From: Actinomycetospora chibensis
GTDB taxonomy: Bacteria > Actinomycetota > Actinomycetes > Mycobacteriales > Pseudonocardiaceae
NCBI RefSeq assembly: GCF_028737215.1
Contig: NZ_JAQZAM010000006.1
Coordinates: 62,001 to 126,000 of the forward strand
DNA length: 64,000 nucleotides
Direction of reading: 5' to 3'
Notes under the pieces: generated by a model
What the model was told of the DNA's origin: nothing
What the model saw: only the letters and a program-made list of their open reading frames with translations
The model's database searches: none
Part shown: positions 19,361 to 28,098 of the stretch, piece after piece
How positions within the stretch are numbered: position 1 is the first letter of the stretch
Layout: each line of letters opens with the position of its first letter
Made by a program: the position numbers and the translations under genes

Positions 19361-20247
19361 CGCCCCGAGGACGAGCTGCTGCGGGCGCCGGGCCCGAACT
19401 CGTCGTCCTCGATGTCGTAGGGGATGTCCGCCGGACGGTCGCGGTGGGTCGGGCGGGGCTGGGCCTCGGGACGGGGCTCGGGCTCGGCGTCCCCGGGGTC
19501 GGCGTCCACGGGGTCGGCGTCCCCGGGGTCGGCGTCGACGGGCCGGTCCTCACCCGACGCGTCGTAGGCCCCGAAGCCGCCCTCGGACCAGCCGTCGCCC
19601 CGGTCGGGATCCGCGCCGCCCGCCGCGTCCTCGAGCGCCACGGACACCTCGACGAGGGCCTGCAGCAGGTTCTGGACGCGGTCGGGGTCGGCGCCGGGCT
19701 CGATGGTGGCGAGCACCCAGGTGTCCTCGGCCCACAGCAACGGGACGTCCTCGCCGACGAGGTCGGCCGCGCGGGCGACGTCCGGCGTCACCAGCGGTCG
19801 CGCCTGCGCCACCGAGGTGACGAAGGCGTAGCGCTCGCCGACCTGGCCCAGCGAGTCGAGCCCCGCGTCGTCGGGCAGCGGCGCCGACGGGAGCCGCAGC
19901 TCGATCGCGACGGGCAGCGTCGCCACGCCGCGGACGGCCGCGACGATGCCGGTGACCTGACCGGCCTGCTCGTGGTCGAAGACGTGTGCGAGGCGGCGGC
20001 CGCCCGGCCCGGGCACCGCGCCGGTGGCGAGGTCGAGCGCGCGGCCGGGACCGCCCTGGTGCACGGCGCCGTAGCGCCAGCGACTCGGCAGGACGGGGTC
20101 GACGTCGACGAACTCCCAGCTCTTCGCCTCCGCCCACCGACGCCGGTCGCGTCGGTGCCCGCCGGTGCGGGAGCGGTCGGAGAGCAAGAGCAGCGCCCCG
20201 CCGCCCGCGGCCAACGCCGCGATGACGAACCAGACCCAGGCAGGCAC
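19357..20247 (-). CDS. Membrane-anchored conserved protein (Rv0383c-like)
   Basis: 296 residues: one N-terminal transmembrane helix (WVWFVIAALAAGGGALLLL), a ~190-residue alpha/beta domain without known catalytic motifs, and a disordered acidic C-terminus with DPGDADPVDADPGDAE-type repeats and a Ser-rich end. By position before pyrE it corresponds to mycobacterial Rv0383c (from memory), of unknown function. GTG start 6 nt after a TAGGCT box. First gene of the operon 20247-16561, overlapping the next gene by 4 nt. The repeated linker probably varies in length between relatives. Confidence 0.75.
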   Translation of the reverse strand: MPAWVWFVIAALAAGGGALLLLSDRSRTGGHRRDRRRWAEAKSWEFVDVDPVLPSRWRYGAVHQGGPGRALDLATGAVPGPGGRRLAHVFDHEQAGQVTGIVAAVRGVATLPVAIELRLPSAPLPDDAGLDSLGQVGERYAFVTSVAQARPLVTPDVARAADLVGEDVPLLWAEDTWVLATIEPGADPDRVQNLLQALVEVSVALEDAAGGADPDRGDGWSEGGFGAYDASGEDRPVDADPGDADPVDADPGDAEPEPRPEAQPRPTHRDRPADIPYDIEDDEFGPGARSSSSSGR

Positions 20248-20253
20248 GGCCTG

Positions 20254-20259
20254 AGCCTA
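20254..20259 (-). promoter_or_regulatory. -10 box of the pyrE-containing operon (leaderless type)
   Basis: Minus-strand TAGGCT, 6 nt before GTG 20247. Likely promoter for the four-gene operon ending in the SpoU methyltransferase. Confidence 0.5.
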
Positions 20260-20312
20260 CGACGCCCCCGTCCCCCCATCGTGCAGCACGTCACCGGCGC
20301 GCCGGAGGAGAT

Positions 20313-20352
20313 GTGAGCGATGTTCGGTCCTATAGCCCCGAACATCGCTCAC
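20313..20352. repeat. Perfect 15-bp inverted repeat between divergent genes
   Basis: Arms 20313-20327 (GTGAGCGATGTTCGG) and 20338-20352 match perfectly around a 10-base spacer. Unlike the other long hairpins in the window it lies between two divergent promoters, so termination is not an obvious role. It ends 33 nt before the ABC-F -10 box and could bind a regulator or block readthrough. Confidence 0.7.
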
Positions 20353-20385
20353 GAGGCAGCCCCGAAACGGGTGGCGACGGATGGC

Positions 20386-20391
20386 TAGGGT
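20386..20391 (+). promoter_or_regulatory. -10 box of ABC-F gene (leaderless type)
   Basis: TAGGGT with eight bases to GTG 20400. It supports this start over the longer open frame from 20313, whose first codons lie inside the inverted repeat. Confidence 0.5.
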
Positions 20392-20399
20392 CGATCGTC

Positions 20400-22058
<1,659 letters not shown>

Positions 22059-22114
22059 GAGCACTCTCATCCGGGCGTCACCCACGGCTCACCGACGCCC
22101 AGGAGGGTGGCCGC

Positions 22115-22354
22115 ATGGCTCGATCGACGCTCGCTGCCACCCTGCTGCTCGCGGGCCTCGCCGCGGGCGCGACCGCCTGCGACACCGCGGGGGAGGTCCC
22201 GCCGCCCGCGCCCGTCTCGGTGCCGTCCGTCCCCGGCGGCGCGCCCGTGCCGGCGCCCGACCAGGACGACGACGGCTACGTGGCCCCGCCGCCCGCCGGG
22301 GGGCAGGAGGACGGGGATGACGGACCGGACGACGGGCCCGACGACGACGGCTGA
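22115..22354 (+). CDS. Small Asp-tailed lipoprotein (copy A)
   Basis: 79 residues: a signal peptide with a cysteine at the lipobox position (LAAGATAC), then VSVPSVPGGAPVPAP and a Gly/Asp-rich acidic tail ending DDGPDDDG. It is clearly related to the product of 24564-24818, which has the same VSVP-VPAP core and an even more acidic tail. The ATG at 22115 has an AGGAGG site. Its 3' end overlaps the sensor-kinase gene by 38 nt, so the two are co-transcribed. No enzymatic domain. Clustered aspartates suggest divalent-cation binding outside the membrane, possibly feeding the adjacent kinase; this is inference. Confidence 0.72.
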   Translation: MARSTLAATLLLAGLAAGATACDTAGEVPPPAPVSVPSVPGGAPVPAPDQDDDGYVAPPPAGGQEDGDDGPDDGPDDDG

Positions 22355-23825
22355 TCGTCAGCTCGCCCGGTTCCTGCGCGCCCGGGGCGCTCGCGTCCGG
22401 ATCGTGGCCTGGGTGCTCCTGCTGGTGCTGGGGAGCCTCGCCCTCGTCATCGCCGTGACCTGGCGGCTGCAGATCGGCACGACCGACGCCCGCATGGACA
22501 CCGCCCTGCGCACCGAGATCGAGGAGTTCACCGCGCTCACCGCCTCCGGACGCAGCCCGACGGACGGGGCTCCGTTCGCCTCCGTCGACCAGGTGCTCCA
22601 GACCGCGATCACCTACAACCTCGCGCGCCCGAACGAGAAGTTCCTCGGCTACCTCGACGGGGCCTTCCGCTACCAGAGCCGTCAGCAGAGCCCGGTGCTG
22701 CTCGCGAACGACCCGGAGTTCGCGCGTCTCGCCGGCACCGTGTCCGTGCCGGTGGAGGCCCGCTACGCCGGAGCCGCCGGCGAGGTCCGCTACATCGCCG
22801 TGCCGGTGACGCTCGCGGGCGACCCGGCGCGCGGGGTCATCGTCGTCGCCTACTTCGCCGACCAGGAGCGCTCGGCGACGAACGAGGCCGCCGCGCTCAT
22901 GGTCGTCGTCGGCGCGGTGACGGCGCTGCTCGCCGCCGGCGCGGCGTGGCTGGTGGCGGGCCGGATCCTGCGCCCGGTGCGCGATGTCGCCGACACCGCG
23001 CGGGCGATCACCGAGACCGACCTCTCCGCCCGCATCACGACCGGAGCCGAGGGCCGCGACGAGCTCGGCGCCCTGGTGCGGGCGGTCAACGCGATGCTCG
23101 ACCGCGTCGAGGACGGCGCGCGCGCCCAGCGCCGCTTCGTCGACGACGCCGGCCACGAGCTGCGCACCCCGATCACGATCGTGCGCGGGCACCTCGAGGT
23201 GCTCGACGTCGACGACCCCGCCGACGTCCGCGAGGCGGTCGCCCTGGTCGACGACGAGCTGGAGCGGATGAACCGCATCGTCACCGACCTGCTCGTGCTC
23301 GCGAAGGCCGAGCAGCCCGAGTTCGTCTCGCCGGCGCCGACCGACGTCACGGCCCTGCTCGAGGAGACGCTCCGCAAGGCGTCGGGGCTCGCCGACCGCG
23401 AGTGGGCCGCCCTGCGTCCCGCCGGACCGCTCGTCGTCGACCTCGACGCCCAGCGGGTGACGCAGGCGCTGCTCGTCCTGGCCGACAACGCCGCCCACCA
23501 CACCGCGCCGGGCGACCGGATCGTGCTCGGCGCGGACGCGGACCGGTCGTCGCTGCGCCTGCGGGTCGCCGACACCGGCGCCGGGGTCGCCGCCGACGAC
23601 CGCGAACGGATCTTCGCACGGTTCGCCCGCGGCAGCGTGGCGACGCGGCGCTCGGACGGCGCCGGCCTCGGTCTCGCCATCGCGGGCGCGATCGCCGCCG
23701 CGCACGGCGGCCGCGTCGAGCTCTCCGACGGCGTCGGCACGGGCCTGCCGGGCCAGACCGGCCCCGGCGCCACGTTCACCCTGGTCCTGCCCCTGCACCC
23801 CGGGACGGAGGTGCCGCCCCGATGA
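22317..23825 (+). CDS. Two-component sensor histidine kinase
   Basis: 502 residues. Transmembrane helix 1 (IVAWVLLLVLGSLALVIAV) is followed by a ~150-residue extracytoplasmic sensor domain and helix 2 (AAALMVVVGAVTALLAAGA), then HAMP, a HisKA dimerisation domain with the phospho-accepting His in DAGHELRTPI (about residue 280) and a HATPase domain (DNAAHHT, ADTGAGV, GAGLGLAI). The sensor domain is not a type I recognise. The start ATG 22317 has GGAGG six bases upstream, inside the end of the lipoprotein gene. It overlaps the regulator gene by 4 nt (ATGA). Confidence 0.93.
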   Translation: MTDRTTGPTTTADRQLARFLRARGARVRIVAWVLLLVLGSLALVIAVTWRLQIGTTDARMDTALRTEIEEFTALTASGRSPTDGAPFASVDQVLQTAITYNLARPNEKFLGYLDGAFRYQSRQQSPVLLANDPEFARLAGTVSVPVEARYAGAAGEVRYIAVPVTLAGDPARGVIVVAYFADQERSATNEAAALMVVVGAVTALLAAGAAWLVAGRILRPVRDVADTARAITETDLSARITTGAEGRDELGALVRAVNAMLDRVEDGARAQRRFVDDAGHELRTPITIVRGHLEVLDVDDPADVREAVALVDDELERMNRIVTDLLVLAKAEQPEFVSPAPTDVTALLEETLRKASGLADREWAALRPAGPLVVDLDAQRVTQALLVLADNAAHHTAPGDRIVLGADADRSSLRLRVADTGAGVAADDRERIFARFARGSVATRRSDGAGLGLAIAGAIAAAHGGRVELSDGVGTGLPGQTGPGATFTLVLPLHPGTEVPPR

Positions 23826-24478
23826 GCAGCATCCTCATCGCCGAGGACGAGCCGCGCATCGCCTCGTTCGTCGAGAAGGGCCTGCGCTCGGCCGGGTTCG
23901 TGACGGCCGTGGTCGCGGACGGGATCGCCGCCCGCGACCAGGCCCTCGGTGGGCACCACGACCTGCTCGTCCTCGACATCGGGCTGCCCGGCCTCGACGG
24001 CTTCGCGGTGCTCGCGGAGCTGCGGGCGTCGGGTTCGCGGATGCCGGTGATCGTGCTGACCGCGCGCGACAGCGTCGCCGACACCGTCGCCGGGCTCGAG
24101 GGCGGCGCCGACGACTACATGGCCAAGCCGTTCCGCTTCGAGGAGCTGCTGGCCCGCGTGCGCCGCCGGCTCGCCGACGCCGGCCCCGGCGAGGTGACGG
24201 TCCTGCGCCACGGGTCGCTGTCGCTCGACCTGCGCACGCGGCAGGCGACGGTGGACGGCGCGACCGTCGACCTGTCGGCCCGCGAGTTCGTCCTCGCCGA
24301 GACGTTCCTGCGCCATCCCGGCCAGGTCCTGTCCCGCGAGCAGCTGCTCTCGCGCGTCTGGGGCTACGACTTCGACCCGGGCTCCAACGTCGTCGACGTC
24401 TACGTGCGCTACCTGCGCCGCAAGCTGGGGACCGAGCGCATCACGACCGTGCGCGGGATGGGCTACCGGCTCGCCTGA
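23822..24478 (+). CDS. OmpR/PhoB-type response regulator
   Basis: 218 residues. Receiver domain with EDE near the N-terminus, the phosphorylated Asp52 in LLVLDIGLPGLDG, the conserved Thr in VIVLTARD and Lys in YMAKPF. A winged-helix DNA-binding domain follows, with REFVLAETFLRHPGQVLSREQLLSRVWG and the terminal VRGMGYRLA. It is translationally coupled to the kinase gene. The likely targets include the flanking lipoprotein genes, but I found no clear direct-repeat binding site. A bidirectional hairpin terminator follows at 24507-24555. Confidence 0.95.
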   Translation: MSSILIAEDEPRIASFVEKGLRSAGFVTAVVADGIAARDQALGGHHDLLVLDIGLPGLDGFAVLAELRASGSRMPVIVLTARDSVADTVAGLEGGADDYMAKPFRFEELLARVRRRLADAGPGEVTVLRHGSLSLDLRTRQATVDGATVDLSAREFVLAETFLRHPGQVLSREQLLSRVWGYDFDPGSNVVDVYVRYLRRKLGTERITTVRGMGYRLA

Positions 24479-24506
24479 GGCGGTTGCGGCGGGGCCCGGG
24501 GCCCGC

Positions 24507-24555
24507 AGCGAGGGACGCCCCGGCTGCGTCGCGGGCAGTCAGGGCGTCCCTCGCT
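24507..24555. terminator. Bidirectional hairpin terminator
   Basis: Perfect 14-bp arms (AGCGAGGGACGCCC at 24507-24520 and its complement at 24542-24555) with a 21-base loop, exactly between the convergent response-regulator and lipoprotein genes. No U tract, which is common in this GC-rich group. Confidence 0.7.
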
Positions 24556-24563
24556 CGTAGAGC

Positions 24564-24818
24564 TCAGTCGTCCGCGTCGTCGTCCGCGTCGTCGTCCCGG
24601 TCGTCGTCCCGGTCGTCGAGGTCGCGGATGCCGTCGTCATCGTCGTCGTCGTCGACGAGCGCGGGCTGGGGTGCCGGGACCGGGTCGCTTGCGGGCACGG
24701 CCGGCACCGACACCGACGCGGGGACGACCCCCGTGTCGTCGGCGGCGCAGCCGGTGAGCGCGAGCCCGGCGGCCGCGGTGGCGGTGGCGAGGACGAGGGC
24801 GAGGCGGGAGCGGGTCAC
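24564..24818 (-). CDS. Small Asp-tailed lipoprotein (copy B)
   Basis: 84 residues, with a signal peptide ending in LALTGC (good lipobox), then a VSVPAVPASDPVPAP core like copy A, and a C-terminal half in which about two thirds of residues are aspartate, interspersed with Arg and Ala. Start GTG 24818 with GGAGG six bases upstream. It lies on the opposite strand, so the two paralogues flank the two-component genes. The tail would be strongly anionic and disordered on the cell surface. Metal binding or interaction with cationic peptides is possible but unproven. Confidence 0.72.
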   Translation of the reverse strand: MTRSRLALVLATATAAAGLALTGCAADDTGVVPASVSVPAVPASDPVPAPQPALVDDDDDDDGIRDLDDRDDDRDDDADDDADD

Positions 24819-24948
24819 GGGAACCTCCGGGGCGGGTGCTCGCCGGGGCGGATCGCCCGGCGAGGACCAGAGTCGGCGCCGCCCGTGAGGCCCTCGGGAG
24901 AGGTTCGTGAGGGCCTTCTCATCGGCACTCACCAGCGCGGACGGTCGA

Positions 24949-24977
24949 TTGACGGCCCGGCCACACAGTGCTTGCAT
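24949..24977 (+). promoter_or_regulatory. Promoter of MarR-phosphotransferase operon
   Basis: -35 TTGACG at 24949-24954 and a weak -10 TTGCAT at 24972-24977, spacing 17. The -10 lies inside the TTGCA inverted repeat, as expected for autorepression. Confidence 0.4.
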
Positions 24978-24995
24978 CGCTGCATTCATTGCAAG
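24971..24995. promoter_or_regulatory. Candidate MarR operator
   Basis: CTTGCA and TGCAAG half-sites separated by 13 bases, with a further TGCAT between them, 12 nt upstream of the MarR start and overlapping the -10 region. MarR-family operators are commonly TTGCA/TTGC-type inverted repeats. Confidence 0.4.
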
Positions 24996-25006
24996 GGCGC
25001 AAGGAC

Positions 25007-25474
25007 ATGACGATGGACGAGCGGGACCGGCTCGCGACGAGCTTCGGGGACATGCGGCGCGCGATGATCCCCGCGTTCGCGCTGGACCTCCTCGCCACCG
25101 TCGACGACGGGGACGAGCTCTCGATGACCCAGCTCGCCACCCTCTACGTCCTCGACGCCGGCGAGCCGGTATCCCTGGGAGGGCTCGCCGAACGGATCGG
25201 GCGATCGGTCTCGGCCACCAGCCGCCTCGTCGACGCCCTGGTGCGCCGCGGTCTCGTCGCACGCCGGGAGCACCCGTCCGACCGTCGCGTCCGGCGGATC
25301 GCGCTCACCGACGACGGCGACGCCCTGCTCCGCCGCCTCGAGCGCACCCGCGCCGAGGCCCAGCTCGAGGTCATGAACCGCCTCGACCCCGCGGACCGGG
25401 CCCTGGTGGCCCGCGCGATGACCCTGCTCGGCGACTCCGCCCGGCAGGGACGAGAGAAGAGAGACCTGCCATGA
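25007..25474 (+). CDS. MarR family transcriptional regulator
   Basis: 155 residues. Winged-helix core with LSMTQLATLYVLDAG, VSLGGLAERIGRSVSATSRLVDALVRRGLV (recognition helix) and the wing REHPSDRRVRRIALTDDG, flanked by dimerisation helices. MarR proteins usually repress an adjacent gene and release DNA when a small phenolic or hydrophobic ligand binds. ATG 25007 has AAGGA upstream; a GTG at 24968 would place the operator inside the gene and is less likely. The stop overlaps the start of the next gene (ATGA), so the pair is one operon and the regulator probably controls it. Confidence 0.9.
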   Translation: MTMDERDRLATSFGDMRRAMIPAFALDLLATVDDGDELSMTQLATLYVLDAGEPVSLGGLAERIGRSVSATSRLVDALVRRGLVARREHPSDRRVRRIALTDDGDALLRRLERTRAEAQLEVMNRLDPADRALVARAMTLLGDSARQGREKRDLP

Positions 25475-28098
25475 GCGACGCACCGCTCGTCCTGCCCCTG
25501 GAGGACGTCGACCCGACAGATCCCGACACCCTCGGCCGCGTCGGCGGCAAGGCCGCCAACCTCGGGGCCCTCGTGCGCGCCGGCCTCGCCGTGCCGGCTG
25601 GTGTCTGCCTCACCACCGCTGCGTATCGGCGGGCGGTGGGCTCGGCGCTGGACGGCCTGCTCAGTGGGGTCCTCGGGGAGCCCGACGCCGGCGCGCTGGC
25701 CGAGAAGGCCCGCGCCGCGGTGCTCGCGGTGCCGATTCCCGACGAGGTCGCGGACGCGGTGCGGGCGACGTGCCCCGACGGACCGGTCGCGGTCCGCTCG
25801 TCGGCGACGGCCGAGGACCTGCCGGACGCGAGCTTCGCCGGTCAGCAGGACACATTCCTCAACGTTGTCGGCGACGACGCGGTGCTCGACGCGGTCCGGC
25901 GCTGCTGGGCCTCGCTCTGGACGGACCGGGCCGTCGCCTACCGCGGCGCCCACGACATCGACCACGCCGCGGTCGCGCTCGCCGTGGTGATCCAGTCGAT
26001 GGTCGACGCGCGGTGGGCCGGCGTGCTGTTCACCGCGGATCCCGTGACGGGACGCCGCGGGCAGGCCGTGATCGACGCCGCGCCGGGGCTCGGCGAGTCG
26101 GTGGTCTCCGGCTCGGTCGATCCCGAGCACCTCGTCGTCGACCCGGCCGGCGAGATCGTCTCCCGGCGTGCGGGCGCGGGCGGGACCGTCGTGCGTGCCG
26201 TGGCCGGTGGGGGCACCGAGGCCGTGGCGCACCCGAGCGGTGCGGCTTCGCTGGACGACGCCGACGCGCGGACCCTCGCCCGCCTCGGCCGCCGGGTCGA
26301 GGCGCTGTTCGGCGCGCCGCAGGACATCGAGTGGGCGCTGGACGGCGAGGGCCGCGCGTGGTTGACCCAGTCGCGGCCGATCACGACGCTCTACCCGCTC
26401 GTGCCCGGGCGCCCGGGCCTGCGGCTCTTCCTCTCGGCGAACGTGGCTCAGGGCGTGTTCCGCCCGTTCACCCCCGCCGGGCTGTCGGCCGCCCGGCATC
26501 TCGCCTCCGGGGTCGCGGGCCTGCTCGGAGCACCGGTCGACGACCCCGAGCAGGGCCCGCCGATCCTGTCCGAGGCCGGCGAGCGCGTGTTCGTCGACCT
26601 CACCGACGTCCTGCGCAGCCGGGTCGGCCGCGCCGGGGCCGCCGGGGTGCTCGGGGTCATGGAGGCCCGGTCGGCCGAGGTGATCGCCACCCAGCTCGAG
26701 CGCCCGGAGCTCTCGGTCACCCGGCGCTCGCCGCTGCCGGCGCTGCGACGGGTCGCGCGCATCGCCGTCCGGTACCGCATCCCGCCCGCGGTGGTGGCGG
26801 CCTGGATCCGTCCCGCCCGGGCCCGGGAACGGGCGTTCGCCCTGGTCCGCACGGCCGGCGACGCCCTGCCCGGGCGGCCGGAGGCGGGCCGGGTGGAACG
26901 CGTCGAGCGGGCGCGCTGGATGCTCGCCGACCGCTTCGTCCGGGTGCCCCCGCGGACCGCCGCGGCCCCGGTGGCCGGCTTCCTCGCCCTCGGGCTGGCC
27001 GCCCGCCTGCTCCGTGGTCGCGCCCGCCCCGGCGAGCTCGGCACCGTGCTGCGCGGGCTGCCGCACAACGTCACCACGGAGATGGACCTCGCGCTCTGGG
27101 ACCTCGCCGTCCGCCTACGCGACGACCCCGCCACCGTCGCCGCCCTCACCGCGACCCCGCCCGCCGAGCTCGCCGGGCAGCGCAGCACCTGGCCGCCGGC
27201 GCTCGCCACAAGTCTGGTCGCCTTCCTCGCCGCGCACGGCCGCCGCGCCGTCGCCGAGATCGACCTCGGCCTGCCGCGCTGGTCCGACGACCCCACCCAC
27301 CTGCTCGGGGTGCTCGCCAACTACGTGCGCCTCGACGACGAGGGGCGTGCGCCGGACGTCGTGTTCGCCCGCAGCGCCGCGGAGGCCGAGGCGATGATCG
27401 AGGCGTTGGCCGCGCGCGCCGGCGGCCTGCGCGGACGGATCGTGGCCGCGGCCCTGCACCGGGCCCGCGACCTCGTCGGGCTGCGCGAGCTGCCGAAGTA
27501 CTGGCTGGTCACGGTGCTCGCGGCCGCCCGGGACGAGCTCGCCGCGGTGGGCGCCGACCTCGCGTCCCGTGGCCGTCTGGAGACGGGGGACGACGTGTTC
27601 TTCCTGAGCCTGTCGGAGGCCCGGGAGGACCGGGACCGTCGCGAGCTGGTGCGCGAGCGGCGCGCGACCTACGAGCGCGAACTGCGGCGGCGGCACGTGC
27701 CGCGCATCGTGCTCTCGGACGGCACCGAGCCCGAGGCGCTCGGCACCACGGACGCCCCCGCCGACGGTGCGCTCACCGGCGTCCCGGCCTCGGCCGGCAC
27801 CGTCACGGGCCGGGTCCGGGTGATCACCGATCCGCAGGGCGCCCGTCTCGAGCCCGGCGACGTGCTCGTGTGCCCGTCCACCGACCCCGGCTGGACTCCG
27901 CTCTTCCTCACCGCAGGCGGGCTCGTGATGGAGATGGGCGGCTCGAACTCCCACGGCGCGGTCGTCGCCCGGGAGTACGGCCTGCCCGCCGTCGTCGGCG
28001 TCCGCGACGCCGTGGCCCGCCTCACGGGCGTGGCGGAGGTGCGCGTCGACGGCACGAGCGGGCGTGTGGAGCCGCTGGCTCAGACCACCAGTCGGTAG
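25471..28098 (+). CDS. PEP-synthase-like ATP-grasp phosphotransferase (rifamycin phosphotransferase-like)
   Basis: 875 residues in three parts. An N-terminal ATP-grasp domain (GGKAANLG at ~25, VAVRSSATAEDLPDASFAGQQ at ~110, SLWTDRAVAYRG) is followed by a large central helical domain of ~400 residues. The C-terminal swivelling domain has its phospho-histidine in SNSHGAVVAREYG (His828). This order (ATP, acceptor-binding, His) and the length match rifamycin phosphotransferases, which use ATP to make an enzyme-phosphate and inactivate rifampin. It is also shared with PEP synthases, whose order is the same but whose C-terminal PEP barrel is absent here. The acceptor is therefore uncertain. Coupled to a MarR gene; its end overlaps the convergent methyltransferase gene by 19 nt. 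Confidence 0.78.
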   Translation: MSDAPLVLPLEDVDPTDPDTLGRVGGKAANLGALVRAGLAVPAGVCLTTAAYRRAVGSALDGLLSGVLGEPDAGALAEKARAAVLAVPIPDEVADAVRATCPDGPVAVRSSATAEDLPDASFAGQQDTFLNVVGDDAVLDAVRRCWASLWTDRAVAYRGAHDIDHAAVALAVVIQSMVDARWAGVLFTADPVTGRRGQAVIDAAPGLGESVVSGSVDPEHLVVDPAGEIVSRRAGAGGTVVRAVAGGGTEAVAHPSGAASLDDADARTLARLGRRVEALFGAPQDIEWALDGEGRAWLTQSRPITTLYPLVPGRPGLRLFLSANVAQGVFRPFTPAGLSAARHLASGVAGLLGAPVDDPEQGPPILSEAGERVFVDLTDVLRSRVGRAGAAGVLGVMEARSAEVIATQLERPELSVTRRSPLPALRRVARIAVRYRIPPAVVAAWIRPARARERAFALVRTAGDALPGRPEAGRVERVERARWMLADRFVRVPPRTAAAPVAGFLALGLAARLLRGRARPGELGTVLRGLPHNVTTEMDLALWDLAVRLRDDPATVAALTATPPAELAGQRSTWPPALATSLVAFLAAHGRRAVAEIDLGLPRWSDDPTHLLGVLANYVRLDDEGRAPDVVFARSAAEAEAMIEALAARAGGLRGRIVAAALHRARDLVGLRELPKYWLVTVLAAARDELAAVGADLASRGRLETGDDVFFLSLSEAREDRDRRELVRERRATYERELRRRHVPRIVLSDGTEPEALGTTDAPADGALTGVPASAGTVTGRVRVITDPQGARLEPGDVLVCPSTDPGWTPLFLTAGGLVMEMGGSNSHGAVVAREYGLPAVVGVRDAVARLTGVAEVRVDGTSGRVEPLAQTTSR

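Noticed and set aside
20313-20399. Earlier start of the ABC-F gene at 20313
   Set aside because: The first codons would lie inside a perfect inverted repeat, and a -10 box eight bases before GTG 20400 supports the shorter form.
24819-25006. Rifamycin-associated element upstream of the phosphotransferase operon
   Set aside because: I looked for a contiguous CTTGC/GCAAG inverted repeat of that type; the halves present are 13 bases apart, so I describe it only as a MarR operator candidate.
24907-25470. MarR gene and phosphotransferase as one fused protein
   Set aside because: The phosphotransferase frame is open upstream, but that stretch is an Arg-rich shadow of the MarR gene; the two are separate genes joined by ATGA.
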